Part shown: in pieces, positions 43,852 through 53,005 of the stretch | Position numbering within the stretch: the stretch's first letter is position 1 | Layout: the number at the start of each line of letters is the position of its first letter | Origin: JANNSO01 sp964485395 | Lineage (GTDB): Bacteria; Spirochaetota; Spirochaetia; Treponematales; UBA12059 | Assembly (NCBI GenBank): GCA_964485395.1 | Contig: CAZAJF010000015.1 | Location: 1-64,000 of the forward strand | Reading direction: 5' to 3' | DNA: 64,000 nt | Position numbers and translations under genes: made by a program | Notes under the pieces: model-generated | What the model saw: only the letters and a program-made list of their open reading frames with translations | What the model was told of the DNA's origin: nothing | Databases searched by the model: none

Positions 43852-44619
43852 CTAGAGTAAAAAAATACTTTTTGCCGTATGCTGCGCGAGCTGGAAAATC
43901 CTTTCGGGGCTGAGGCGGCTGTCGGTCCGCGTAAGGCCGCCCCACTGCCCGGAAAAATCGTCGGGGAGAAGGGGCAGTTTGAGCAAAGCTTCGGTAAGGT
44001 TCCTGTCGGAAGGCTCCCAGGCCTTGTTTATGGCGAACAGTATGGATGCGCAGGCTTTCATGAAGCCGGCCAACGAAATATAGTAGAAGTACCTGTCGTT
44101 CTTAAGCGCCGCGCCCCCCAGATCGCTGAGGTGGTGCTCCATCTTGAACTGCCAGGTTTCCCGCAGCGTCGTCCAGAAATAGGCGGGAGTCGCCTCGAGT
44201 CCGGCTCTGACACGGTCGATCCAATCGTTCTTGCGATATAAAACGGATCCATGGACGATGCGATACAAAAAGTAAGTACCCGTGACGCTATGTATCCAGG
44301 CGAGGTCCTTTTCGTCCATAAGCACGAAGTTGAGCAACGCCGTCTTTTTATACTCGAGATGGATGGGCAGGCCATCCAGGAAAAACCTGTCTTTATTGCC
44401 CCCGGGAGTGCCTTCGAAGGCTCCGGGATTATCGAACAGGACGATGCGTTGTTCCATGGAAGGAATCGCTTCGTCGCAGTAAACGTCGAGTACGAGCGCG
44501 AAATAAGGATCCAGAATATCAGTTTCGGAAGCATCGCAGGAAAGCACGCAACTGACTCCCGGCCATGAGGCGAGAATCGCCGTCAGACGTTCCGCCATCA
44601 ATTCTACTCTGTGTTTCAT
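43852..44619 (-). CDS. DUF4037-like nucleotidyltransferase-fold protein
   Basis: 255 residues. An N-terminal nucleotidyltransferase-like region (VELMAERLTAILASW, then FALVLDVYCDEAIP with a possible metal aspartate pair) is followed by a helical half ending ALLKLPLLPDDFSGQWGGL, resembling DUF4037 proteins. The usual GS motif of active nucleotidyltransferases is replaced by LSCDASETD, so activity is uncertain. Cytoplasmic. First gene of the pair with the HEXXH lipoprotein. Confidence 0.5.
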   Translation of the reverse strand: MKHRVELMAERLTAILASWPGVSCVLSCDASETDILDPYFALVLDVYCDEAIPSMEQRIVLFDNPGAFEGTPGGNKDRFFLDGLPIHLEYKKTALLNFVLMDEKDLAWIHSVTGTYFLYRIVHGSVLYRKNDWIDRVRAGLEATPAYFWTTLRETWQFKMEHHLSDLGGAALKNDRYFYYISLAGFMKACASILFAINKAWEPSDRNLTEALLKLPLLPDDFSGQWGGLTRTDSRLSPERIFQLAQHTAKSIFLL

Positions 44620-44706
44620 GCTAGCACCTCACGACGAGGATTATACAATGCAAGCCGCGATTAGGGAACACAATAAACATTAAATTCTTCATTCTCAACT
44701 GTAACG

Positions 44707-44752
44707 AAAGGCGTTCGAACGCCTTTTCACAAGGAATACCGTATGCTATAGT
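44707..44752 (+). promoter_or_regulatory. Promoter with overlapping perfect 20-bp palindrome
   Basis: The palindrome AAAGGCGTTC/GAACGCCTTT (44707-44726) overlaps the -35 element TTTTCA (44724-44729), followed by a 17-bp spacer and TATAGT (44747-44752). It lies between divergent genes, so it has no upstream transcript to end in either direction. An operator is more likely than a terminator. Confidence 0.55.
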
Positions 44753-44812
44753 TGGTTAAAGTTTGAAAAACAAACCCGACTTTTCGCAGTATGACATATT
44801 TTTGGGGGAAAA

Positions 44813-45433
44813 ATGCGTTTGAGATTATTGATGCTGCTCGCGGCATTTACTGTCGTTCAAGTTGGGATTGCCGCCCAGGATGTTCCGCCGCAGGCCACCG
44901 GCATCGCCACTGCCGCAGACGCGACTGCCTTTGAAATGTTCGAACCGAAGGATACGCTTTTAAGCCTATCCGCAGGAACCTGCTTCGGTTTGGGAATCTA
45001 CAACCCGATAACATCGGAATTCCAGAAGGCGAATTTGAAGCCCGGAATGCTCATCGGCCTTTCCTACTTAAACTTCCTCAGCAATACGTGGGCGGTGGGT
45101 GGCGAAATATCGGGCATTTTCCTCGCTTCGTCCACGGACAGGAATTTCTTCATGATGCCTATCGCGGCCAAAGTGGTCTACGCAATCGACTATAAGTCTT
45201 TTTTCTTTACGCCGTCCGTATCCCTGGGCATCGCGATTACGTCTCTAAGCGAGCTCCGCCACGTAGATCCCTACGTGAACATCGGTTCGGGCTTCGCATG
45301 GAGACCCAACACCGGAGTCAGCTACGCCATCAAGCTCGGCGTCGGCGTCATCCCCCAATTATACCAGGATACCGCGCGCAATCGACTGGGATTCTTCATG
45401 GACGCCGCGATTTCCGCTACGTACCACCTCTAA
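44813..45433 (+). CDS. Predicted outer-membrane beta-barrel protein
   Basis: 206 residues with a signal peptide (LLMLLAAFTVVQVGIAAQ). The mature part has alternating strands (LLSLSAGTCFGLGIYNP, MLIGLSYLNF) and ends ISATYHL, a typical small barrel (OmpW-like in size). Strong ribosome site GGGGGA. Probably cotranscribed with the lipoprotein gene 11 bases downstream. Specific family not recognised. Confidence 0.65.
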   Translation: MRLRLLMLLAAFTVVQVGIAAQDVPPQATGIATAADATAFEMFEPKDTLLSLSAGTCFGLGIYNPITSEFQKANLKPGMLIGLSYLNFLSNTWAVGGEISGIFLASSTDRNFFMMPIAAKVVYAIDYKSFFFTPSVSLGIAITSLSELRHVDPYVNIGSGFAWRPNTGVSYAIKLGVGVIPQLYQDTARNRLGFFMDAAISATYHL

Positions 45434-45444
45434 CAGGAGCCAGA

Positions 45445-46608
45445 ATGAAAAACATGAAAAAGCCGGTCTTTCCCGCCATTTTGGCGATCATCGCGATCAC
45501 CGCCTTCGTCGGCTGCAAATACGGCACGGTTGGCATTTTCGAGAGCCTTGCCGGCGAAACCGCGATAAACAACGATATCTCCACCGGATTCAAGACTGCA
45601 ACCCCGTCCTTCATGGCTTCCTTCAACGGCAGCTATTACGCGGGACTCGGTAAACTGTGGTCCAGAACCAAAGCCGCAGGATCGAAATGGGTCGAGGCGA
45701 CGCCTCCGGGCACGGGCATTTACGCCGATTCGGGCGAGGCGGCAGGCAGCCTGCTCTACGTCTCCTTCCGGAACTTGGAAGGTGACCCCATCGGCGTATG
45801 GTCGTTGGATTCGACCTCGATTTGGGCGCGGGTCGACGAGAACTTCCCGGCATCCGGCTCGACGATCCAGAGAATCATGAAAGCAAATGATATTTTATTT
45901 ACCACCTGCGCCAAGACCGACCCTATCACGCTGACTACTGCCTATTCGGTGTATCGCCTGAACGGATCCGCGTTCGATCCCATCGCGAGCCTTGCGAATC
46001 TCGCCACCCGCCCGACCGATATGGTCTGGGACGGCCTTGAATTCCTGCTCGCGGCGGAAACAAAACTTTACGGCAGCGCGGACGGCGTAACCTTCACCGA
46101 TAGATCGGTCCCCGCCTCCACGACGCTGACGAGCATCACGTACGACGCGGACCTTAAGCTCGTGGCTACGAGCAGCAACGGAATGCTCCATCAGTCCCTG
46201 GATTCCGGCGCCACCTGGGCCTCTTCCGCCGCCTTTACGAAAACCAGCGTCGCCTATTATCTGACGCAAGCCCTGATAGTTCCGTTCGGCACCTCAAAAA
46301 GGCTGCTGGTAGGTACGGACAGCAAATATCTGCCCGCGCTTACGGCAAGCGGAGGATACCTCGATTTCGATGCGAGCTCCGCAGCGATAGCCACGTGGGC
46401 AACCACCGAATCCGCCGCAAAAACGCCCATCTCAGACGCCATAAACTTCGATACATCCGTGGGCAACAACCCGGTCCCCAAGCTTTTCGTCTTTCAGGAA
46501 GCGGACGGGGTAATCAACCTCTTCGCTTGTACTGGCGGTCTGGGGCTATGGCTGAATACGTATTCCGGTTCTGCTTGGTCAAAATGGCAGCGTGAAAGCG
46601 ACCAGTAA
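45445..46608 (+). CDS. Lipoprotein with BNR/propeller-like repeats
   Basis: 387 residues. Signal peptide and lipobox AFVGC (about Cys24). The mature part holds repeated beta segments with an Asp-box-like motif (SLDSGATWASS), as in sialidase or photosynthesis-repair type beta-propellers; no catalytic arginine set was identified, so a binding role is likelier than sialidase activity. AGGAG six bases before the ATG at 45445. The next gene begins inside its 3' end. Confidence 0.6.
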   Translation: MKNMKKPVFPAILAIIAITAFVGCKYGTVGIFESLAGETAINNDISTGFKTATPSFMASFNGSYYAGLGKLWSRTKAAGSKWVEATPPGTGIYADSGEAAGSLLYVSFRNLEGDPIGVWSLDSTSIWARVDENFPASGSTIQRIMKANDILFTTCAKTDPITLTTAYSVYRLNGSAFDPIASLANLATRPTDMVWDGLEFLLAAETKLYGSADGVTFTDRSVPASTTLTSITYDADLKLVATSSNGMLHQSLDSGATWASSAAFTKTSVAYYLTQALIVPFGTSKRLLVGTDSKYLPALTASGGYLDFDASSAAIATWATTESAAKTPISDAINFDTSVGNNPVPKLFVFQEADGVINLFACTGGLGLWLNTYSGSAWSKWQRESDQ

Positions 46609-48820
46609 TCAAGGGTCGCAAAACGCGTCCCTATTCTCCGCCGCCCAGGGCCTGACAGCAGACTCCTCTCCGCTCGCCGACCGCATGCGCCCGAAAACCC
46701 TCGACGAGTTCGTAGGCCAGGAGCACATCGTCGGCGAGGGATGCCTTTTACGCCGCGCCATCATGCGAGACAGGCTTTCGAGCATAATCCTGTCGGGCCC
46801 CCCGGGAACCGGCAAGACGACCCTCGCGCGCGTAATCGCCAATACTACCCAGGCGCGCTTCGTCGCGCTCAACGCCGTGCTGGCGGGAGTGCAGGCCATT
46901 CGCGACGCCATCGAGTCGGCCCAGCGAGACAAGGAATTATACAGCAGAAAGACCATCCTCTTCGTGGACGAGGTACACCGCTGGAACAAGGCTCAACAGG
47001 ACGCCCTGCTCCCTTGGGTGGAAAACGGAACGATCATCCTCATCGGCGCTACGACGGAAAATCCTTTCTTCGAAGTCAACAAGGCGCTCGTCTCGCGCTC
47101 GCGGGTGTTTCAGCTCAACTCACTGAACCAGGGCGACCTTTTGAAGGCGGCACGGTTCGCGCTGGCGGACAAGGAGCGCGGCTACGGAAAATGGACCGTG
47201 GCATTCGAGGAAGGCGCGCTGGAGCATTTGATCCACACCGCGAACGGGGACGCGCGCACCCTGCTCAACTCCCTTGAACTTGCGGTGGAGACGAGCTGCG
47301 AGCCTTGGCCTCCGGAAGCCGACTCCGTCATTTCCGTTTCGTTGAACGCGGCGGAACAAAGCATCCAGCGGCGCGCCGTGCTCTACGACAGGGACGGCGA
47401 TTACCACTACGACGCCGCGAGCGCGCTGATAAAAAGCATTCGGGGCTCCGACCCGGACGCCGCCCTGTACTGGCTCGCCAAGATGGTCTATTCGGGAGAG
47501 GATCCGCGCTTTCTTTTCCGGCGGCTGCTCATCAGCGCGGGGGAGGACATCGGGCTGGCCGACCCCGGCGCGATCGGCGTGACGCTGGCCTGCGCCCAGG
47601 CCTTCGAGCGCGTGGGAATGCCCGAGGGGCAGTATCACATAGCGGAGGCGGTTATATATTTATCCACCGCGCCGAAATCCAATTCCTGCGCCGCGTTCTA
47701 CGAGGCTTTGGCGGCCGTGGAACGGGATCAGACCGAAGTGCCCAACCACCTCAAGGACGCCAACCGCGACGCGAAAGACCTGGGCCACGGCAAGGGGTAC
47801 CAATACCCGCATGACTCCAAGGATCATTGGGTCGCGCAGCAATACCTGCCCGACCCGCTGCGGCTGACGTTTTTTTACAGACCCGGGTCACTGGGCTATG
47901 AGGCAAAAATCAAGGACTCCGTCGACCGCAGGCGCGACGCCCAAATAGCGGCATTCCATTCCGGATCCGAGGATCCGGGTACGGCTCCGCCGGAGCCGAA
48001 AACGAGCGCCGACGAAACCTCGAAATGGAAGCAGCGCACCGATGCGCTCGATACCGACGCCTACCAGGCTTTGGAGGAGGCGATCCTCGCATTCGCCGGT
48101 ATCGCGCCCATGGACACCGTGCTCCTGCCCGCGGCGGACAGCGGGCTCCTCATACGCGGAAGCACGCTCGCGGCGAGCGACGGAGCAACGGCGGCCGTGC
48201 TGAAAAACCCGCCGGACCTGGAACGGATGACGCTGCGGTTTTCGGGCACGGAATCATGCCGCGCTCCCAAGCTTATCCTTTCAAAAAGCCCTTCCTCGGA
48301 TCTTGCCGCCGTCAAGGCCGCTCTCGACGGGCAGCCGCCCACCAAGATAATCTCGGTAGACAGCCTGAAGAAAAACCCGGAAGGCCTTAAATCCTTTCTC
48401 GCGGCCTTTCCGGACGCGCAGGCCATACTCGCGCAGCGGGTTCCGGCGGGAAAGGGACAGCTGCCCGCCTTTCTTTCCGCAGCCGTTTTGCCCGAAGCCG
48501 TTACTGCCTTTACCGTGGCCGACGCCGAGTTTTTCGATCTGGAGATAGCCGCGATAACGCAAGCCCTGTCTTCATCCCTGGGCGAGTCGGGAAGGACAAA
48601 TATAGAAACATTATATTTCAGTCACAAATCGGACCGGGTTCCGTCCAGCACGGAAACCGGCGCGTGGCTTTCGCCCGAATCCCGCTACGGGTCGTTCCTG
48701 GACGGACGCCTGGGCCCTAAGCTGATGGGCCAAATCAGGGAAGGGCTTTTGCCGCCAGACGGCGAGAGGAGCGTTTCCTGGCCGCTCGGATGGATTCTAA
48801 TGCGCGGGACGCGCGCGTAA
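46592..48820 (+). CDS. rarA: RarA/MgsA-family AAA ATPase with extra C-terminal domain
   Basis: 742 residues. The first 430 match RarA (replication-associated recombination ATPase): PLADRMRPKTLDEFVGQ, Walker A GPPGTGKTTLA, Walker B ILFVDEVHRWN, sensor GATTENPFFEVN and C-terminal NHLKDANRDAKDLGHG. About 300 further residues form an unrelated domain that I cannot assign. GTG start inside the previous gene. RarA acts at stalled replication forks; what the fused part adds is unknown. Confidence 0.85.
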   Translation: MKATSNQGSQNASLFSAAQGLTADSSPLADRMRPKTLDEFVGQEHIVGEGCLLRRAIMRDRLSSIILSGPPGTGKTTLARVIANTTQARFVALNAVLAGVQAIRDAIESAQRDKELYSRKTILFVDEVHRWNKAQQDALLPWVENGTIILIGATTENPFFEVNKALVSRSRVFQLNSLNQGDLLKAARFALADKERGYGKWTVAFEEGALEHLIHTANGDARTLLNSLELAVETSCEPWPPEADSVISVSLNAAEQSIQRRAVLYDRDGDYHYDAASALIKSIRGSDPDAALYWLAKMVYSGEDPRFLFRRLLISAGEDIGLADPGAIGVTLACAQAFERVGMPEGQYHIAEAVIYLSTAPKSNSCAAFYEALAAVERDQTEVPNHLKDANRDAKDLGHGKGYQYPHDSKDHWVAQQYLPDPLRLTFFYRPGSLGYEAKIKDSVDRRRDAQIAAFHSGSEDPGTAPPEPKTSADETSKWKQRTDALDTDAYQALEEAILAFAGIAPMDTVLLPAADSGLLIRGSTLAASDGATAAVLKNPPDLERMTLRFSGTESCRAPKLILSKSPSSDLAAVKAALDGQPPTKIISVDSLKKNPEGLKSFLAAFPDAQAILAQRVPAGKGQLPAFLSAAVLPEAVTAFTVADAEFFDLEIAAITQALSSSLGESGRTNIETLYFSHKSDRVPSSTETGAWLSPESRYGSFLDGRLGPKLMGQIREGLLPPDGERSVSWPLGWILMRGTRA

Positions 48821-48821
48821 C

Positions 48822-49694
48822 GTGGGTATCCGTCTCCTTTACGGCCTTAAGACCACCGATCAAGGCTATTTGGACGTTTTCTACCCGTCAAGGAGGCTGA
48901 AGGAAGAAGCACGGAAAGCCAACCTCGACTATCAGGCGCTCATCGTTCCCGCCAAGATGGAAACCGGGGGCATAACGGAATTTTGCCGTGGACACGTCGT
49001 AGTGCTACGCGGGGAAATGGATACCGATTATTACGCCACCCTTCTGGAAATGGGCTGCAGGATAATAAACCCGCTTCAAGCGGTACTGCTGGCGCGGGAT
49101 AAACTCGAGTCGGCCCATTTTTTCCGTAAAGAAGGATTCTCCCACCCGAAAACCGTCGCCATGATCAGGGGTGGCGAGCCGCCAATGGAGTTCCCCTTCA
49201 TCGTAAAGCCTCGCTTCGGAAAAATGGGCATCGGGGTGGCGCTCATCAAGGATGCGGAAGAATACCGCGCCTATGGGCATCCCGGGGACATTTTAGCCCA
49301 GGAATACGTGCGCGAAAGCACCGGGAGGGACGTACGCTTCTTTTTCGCGTCGTTTTCAGAACGTGATAAAAAATTTATAAATCGGCATCCCCGGATGCCG
49401 GGAACCGCCTCGGCATGCGTCCGGCGCGAAAGCGGAGGCTTGCTGTCCAACGTGCACTCCGGCGCGATCACTTACCCGTTCGAGCCGTGCGAAAAACTGC
49501 TCAGCGCTGCGGAGGCTATCTTCGAGAGATCCGGCCTCGTCTACGGCACCGTTGATTTTCTTTTCGGCAAGGACGATACTTTCCCGGTATGCGAGATAAA
49601 CAGCTGCCCGGGCTTCGAGGGGCTGGAAACCGCGACGGGAATCAACGCGGCGGCCGCGATACTGGAAACCGCCGACAGAATGGAGCGATACTGA
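48822..49694 (+). CDS. RimK-like ATP-grasp ligase
   Basis: 290 residues. ATP-grasp features: PFIVKPRFGKMGIGVALIKD (nucleotide loop and lysine), ILAQEYVRESTGRDVRFF and VCEINSCPGFEGLETATG (metal ligands). Members join amino acids to peptides, proteins or cofactors through an acyl phosphate. The substrate is not predictable. GTG start one base after the RarA stop, and folC follows after one base, so it is tightly coupled to both. Confidence 0.82.
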   Translation: MGIRLLYGLKTTDQGYLDVFYPSRRLKEEARKANLDYQALIVPAKMETGGITEFCRGHVVVLRGEMDTDYYATLLEMGCRIINPLQAVLLARDKLESAHFFRKEGFSHPKTVAMIRGGEPPMEFPFIVKPRFGKMGIGVALIKDAEEYRAYGHPGDILAQEYVRESTGRDVRFFFASFSERDKKFINRHPRMPGTASACVRRESGGLLSNVHSGAITYPFEPCEKLLSAAEAIFERSGLVYGTVDFLFGKDDTFPVCEINSCPGFEGLETATGINAAAAILETADRMERY

Positions 49695-49695
49695 G

Positions 49696-51015
49696 ATGTT
49701 GACTTTCAACTCGGCCGACGAAGTGTATGCCTTCTTGAACCAGTTCCTGAACTTCGAGCGGAAAATAGACCCCGTGGAGTACAGGCTGGATCGCATGCAC
49801 GCCTTGAAAAAACTGTACGGAGCGCCCGACGAAGCTTTCGCCATCATCCACGTCGCCGGCAGCAAGGGCAAAGGCTCCACCTCGACGATGCTGGCCCGGA
49901 TAGCGCAGGAGAAAAAAAACGGAGTAGGGCTCTATACGTCGCCGCACCTGCTCCATTTTACCGAGCGAATCGTCATCGACGGCAAACCGGTTTGCGACGA
50001 GGTGCTCCTGGCAAGCGCGGCCGAACTCGCGGGCGGCATGGTTTCCAAAAAGCCCGAAGATTTCCCCGGCGGCGAAACGCCTACGTACTTCGAGCTGCTA
50101 ACGATGCTCGCGTTCCTCTGCTTCAGGCGCGCCGGCTGCTGGATAGCCGTAATCGAGGTGGGGCTCGGAGGCCGGCTCGACTCCACGAATATAATCACGC
50201 CCATCGCTTCGGTTATAACCCCCATAGAGCTCGAGCACACGGAAATCCTCGGCGACACGATTGAGAAGATAGCCTCGGAAAAGGCCGGCATCATCAAGCC
50301 CGGCATTCCGGTATTCGTGAATTCGGTAAAGGAAGACGCCACCGCCGTCTTCAGGAAGAAGGCGCAGGAACTGGGCGCGCCTTTGTTCCTCGCATCCGAG
50401 GAAATGGAAATATCCGACATCTCGGTCTCAGCCGAAGGCACGAAGTTCACGGGTATATGGAAAAAAAACACTCAAAGCGGGCGTAAAAAAACATTCGCAA
50501 TTCCGATGATCGGAAAGGTCCAGGCCCAAAACGCTGCCCTGGCGGCGATCGCCGCGGGGGCTCTCGGCTATTCGGAGGCGCAGATAGACGCGGGCCTGGC
50601 CAAGGCGCGCCTGCGAGCCCGCTTCGAGATAATGCCGCTCTCGCCGGCCATGGTCCTGGACGGCGCGCATACGCCGGATTCCGCGCGGGCGTGCGCCCAG
50701 GATTTCGCGGCTATCTTCCCCGGAGGCGGCATCCTCCTGTTCGGCTGCGCCAAAGATAAGAATCCCGAGGCGATGGCCCTGGAGCTTGGCGCGCAATTTA
50801 CTGAAGTTTTCGTAACAAAACCGGGGACCTTCAAGGAAAGCGAGCCTGCGGCGATCGAGGCCGCCTTTCTGCAAAGAGGCTTTTCCGTGGAAAGAATCGA
50901 CGATACGAAGGACGCGATACGCAAGGCGCGGGCCCGCTCGATCGAGAAAAACCTGCCGCTGCTCGTGTGCGGATCGTTTTACCTATGCGCCGAGGCGGCG
51001 GCCCTTTTTCCGTAA
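49696..51015 (+). CDS. folC: Folylpolyglutamate / dihydrofolate synthase
   Basis: 439 residues of the Mur-ligase-like family. The P-loop HVAGSKGKGSTSTML, the IEVGLGGRLDSTNI segment and the C-terminal VLDGAHTPDSARA are FolC signatures. It adds glutamate to folates, and in most bacteria also makes dihydrofolate. Ends four bases from the convergent DUF445 gene. Confidence 0.93.
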   Translation: MLTFNSADEVYAFLNQFLNFERKIDPVEYRLDRMHALKKLYGAPDEAFAIIHVAGSKGKGSTSTMLARIAQEKKNGVGLYTSPHLLHFTERIVIDGKPVCDEVLLASAAELAGGMVSKKPEDFPGGETPTYFELLTMLAFLCFRRAGCWIAVIEVGLGGRLDSTNIITPIASVITPIELEHTEILGDTIEKIASEKAGIIKPGIPVFVNSVKEDATAVFRKKAQELGAPLFLASEEMEISDISVSAEGTKFTGIWKKNTQSGRKKTFAIPMIGKVQAQNAALAAIAAGALGYSEAQIDAGLAKARLRARFEIMPLSPAMVLDGAHTPDSARACAQDFAAIFPGGGILLFGCAKDKNPEAMALELGAQFTEVFVTKPGTFKESEPAAIEAAFLQRGFSVERIDDTKDAIRKARARSIEKNLPLLVCGSFYLCAEAAALFP

Positions 51016-51019
51016 GGCC

Positions 51020-52579
51020 TCAGAAACGGAACAAGGCGATTATGCTCTGACCGAGCCCCATGAGGCCTCCCAGCAGCGCGCCGAACCAGGTAACGGCCTT
51101 CAATTCCTTGTCCATCACCCTCAAGATAATATCCTCGATTGCATACATGTCCAGTTCGTTGATGCGGTCGCGGACGAGATTCCTCACATCCACGGACTTG
51201 AGTATTCGCGCGCTCTGGTCTGCCGCGATATCGGAAAGCGCCGTAGCCAGCACCGCTGAAAGCTCCTCTATCCGCTCCTCGGTTATGCCCATTATGGAGC
51301 CGATGGAGGACTTGGTGGCATATTCGGAAAAAGTCTTGAGGAACAGGCCGAGTATCCTGCCGGCGGCCTTGGAGGAGTCGGCCTTCGGCTGGCACAGGCC
51401 GGAAATAAAGCCGACGGCGCTGGAGACGAGCGTATCCGATAGCCCGGGGAAAACGGCCAGGACGTCGCCGGCCTTGTTGTCGGCCATGGCGTTCCTGACG
51501 GAAAAGCGCAGACCTTCCGAGGAAAGCCCGGCAAGGACCGCGTTGACCGACGAGCGCCCCTGCAGCCTCAGTTTCTCCATCGCGGCTTCCGAGGAAAAAG
51601 AGGAATACTCCCGCAGCGGCTTGTCCATGGCGGCCAGGACGGAATCGCGCAGATACTGCCGCAGGACGGAGGCCGTCTCGGGGTTAAGAAAATATTTATG
51701 CAGGGCATCGACGGAATCGGCGATGGTGGCCGGCATGTTTTCGATAATGTTTTTTTCGTATCCGCCGATGCCGATGAAAAACCTCTGGACCGAGTTCATG
51801 CGTTCCATCGTCTTGCGGATCACGACGGCGCCCGCTTTTTCCAGGCTGGACCTGATTTTCTTCTGATTGAGGATCGCGGTCGTCTGGCTGACGAAAAAAG
51901 GCCAGACCATGTCGAAGACGCCGTCGACGAATCGCGCGATGTCGGCAGGCTTGAAGAAATCCGAGGGGCTCTTGCCGTCCTCAACGGCCTTGACGAGCTG
52001 CCCGATGAAAAATCCCGTAAGGGATGCCGAGAACGCGTCCCGCTCGGTTTCGTCCTCGAATTTCCCGGAGACGGAAGCCCAGAACGAATCACCGAAAACG
52101 TCGGCCAGGCGGATATTGTAGAGCTCCTGCAAAGCCGCGGAAAGCGAAGCCTGGGCGGCGAAATTAAACGCCTCGGATTTTGCCAGGGATTCGAGGGATT
52201 GAGAAAAAACGCGGGAGACCAGGAGCGTCAACTCGGGACGGATGGAAGTGCCTATCTCCCCGAGGGTGGAAGCGGAAAGGGTCGTGCCCGCCTCGAAGAG
52301 AGCCTGCTTCAAGCCTTGGCGGAATTCATCGGATTTTATCCTGCTTACCAAAACTTCCTCGGTCAGCAAATCTCCGGCAACGGTGTCGCCGATGGACTCA
52401 GCCATCCGGAAACGTTCCCGGGGGAGGATTCCTGGGGTGAACGGCACACGGATGCCCAGGATTCGAACTTCTTTCATAGGCCTGAAAAGCATTTTAATGG
52501 CCAGCCAGTTGGTAAACAATCCGATGACCGCACCGAATACGGGCGGTAAAATATAGACGAACAGAATTTCCTTGTTCAC
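51020..52579 (-). CDS. DUF445 family membrane protein
   Basis: 519 residues. The N-terminal membrane helix with FGAVIGLFTNWLAIKMLFRP, followed by PFTPGILPRERFRMAESIG, is the DUF445 signature. A long helical body follows, and a C-terminal hydrophobic segment (ALLGGLMGLGQSIIALF) closes the protein. Function unknown in the family; probably membrane-associated with its body in one compartment. Its start overlaps the stop of the SH3 lipoprotein gene, so they are co-translated. Confidence 0.85.
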   Translation of the reverse strand: MNKEILFVYILPPVFGAVIGLFTNWLAIKMLFRPMKEVRILGIRVPFTPGILPRERFRMAESIGDTVAGDLLTEEVLVSRIKSDEFRQGLKQALFEAGTTLSASTLGEIGTSIRPELTLLVSRVFSQSLESLAKSEAFNFAAQASLSAALQELYNIRLADVFGDSFWASVSGKFEDETERDAFSASLTGFFIGQLVKAVEDGKSPSDFFKPADIARFVDGVFDMVWPFFVSQTTAILNQKKIRSSLEKAGAVVIRKTMERMNSVQRFFIGIGGYEKNIIENMPATIADSVDALHKYFLNPETASVLRQYLRDSVLAAMDKPLREYSSFSSEAAMEKLRLQGRSSVNAVLAGLSSEGLRFSVRNAMADNKAGDVLAVFPGLSDTLVSSAVGFISGLCQPKADSSKAAGRILGLFLKTFSEYATKSSIGSIMGITEERIEELSAVLATALSDIAADQSARILKSVDVRNLVRDRINELDMYAIEDIILRVMDKELKAVTWFGALLGGLMGLGQSIIALFRF

Positions 52580-52935
52580 TCCAGAACCTCTTGCGCCTTC
52601 AAAGCCCGTACTTTTGAATCATACAACTGCACAGACGACTCATGGATCCAGCCGAGGCCTTCCGGCGTTTTTATTCGATACCAGACACCGGTATCGGGCG
52701 ATTTATATTTTCGAGCCCTGCCGATCACCTCTACGATGTCCTTTCTGCGGGCGAATCCGAAATCTTCGCTGCCGTAGGAGGCCTCCGTCTTGAGTCGGAC
52801 CCACGAAACGGTAACGAGAATCCAACCGATTCCCTTTGAGATAACCGGCGTGGGATCGAGCCGCACATCCTTATAATTGACTTGGCCGCAGGATACGAGG
52901 AGCACAACGAGAGCCAAGAAGAAAGACCTTTTCAT
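52576..52935 (-). CDS. Small lipoprotein with SH3-like domain
   Basis: 119 residues from the ATG at 52935 (GAGG just upstream). Lipobox VLLVSC (Cys16). The mature part resembles a bacterial SH3 domain (SWVRLKTEASYGSEDFGFA, GVWYRIKTPEGLGWIHESSV), often a peptidoglycan- or protein-binding module in the envelope. Overlaps the DUF445 gene. Confidence 0.7.
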   Translation of the reverse strand: MKRSFFLALVVLLVSCGQVNYKDVRLDPTPVISKGIGWILVTVSWVRLKTEASYGSEDFGFARRKDIVEVIGRARKYKSPDTGVWYRIKTPEGLGWIHESSVQLYDSKVRALKAQEVLE

Positions 52936-52955
52936 ACATCCTCTTTCCAAAAAAG

Positions 52956-52978
52956 ATTCAAACGCTTGAATTTATACT
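52956..52978 (+). promoter_or_regulatory. Candidate -10 element with upstream dyad
   Basis: TATACT (52973-52978) is preceded by the perfect dyad ATTCAA-ACGC-TTGAAT (52956-52971) in the spacer position. No good -35 is seen, so activation may need a protein. It lies between divergent genes, 28 bases before the ATG at 53006. Confidence 0.35.
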
Positions 52979-53005
52979 AAATTTGAGGCATCTTCAAGTA
53001 AGACC

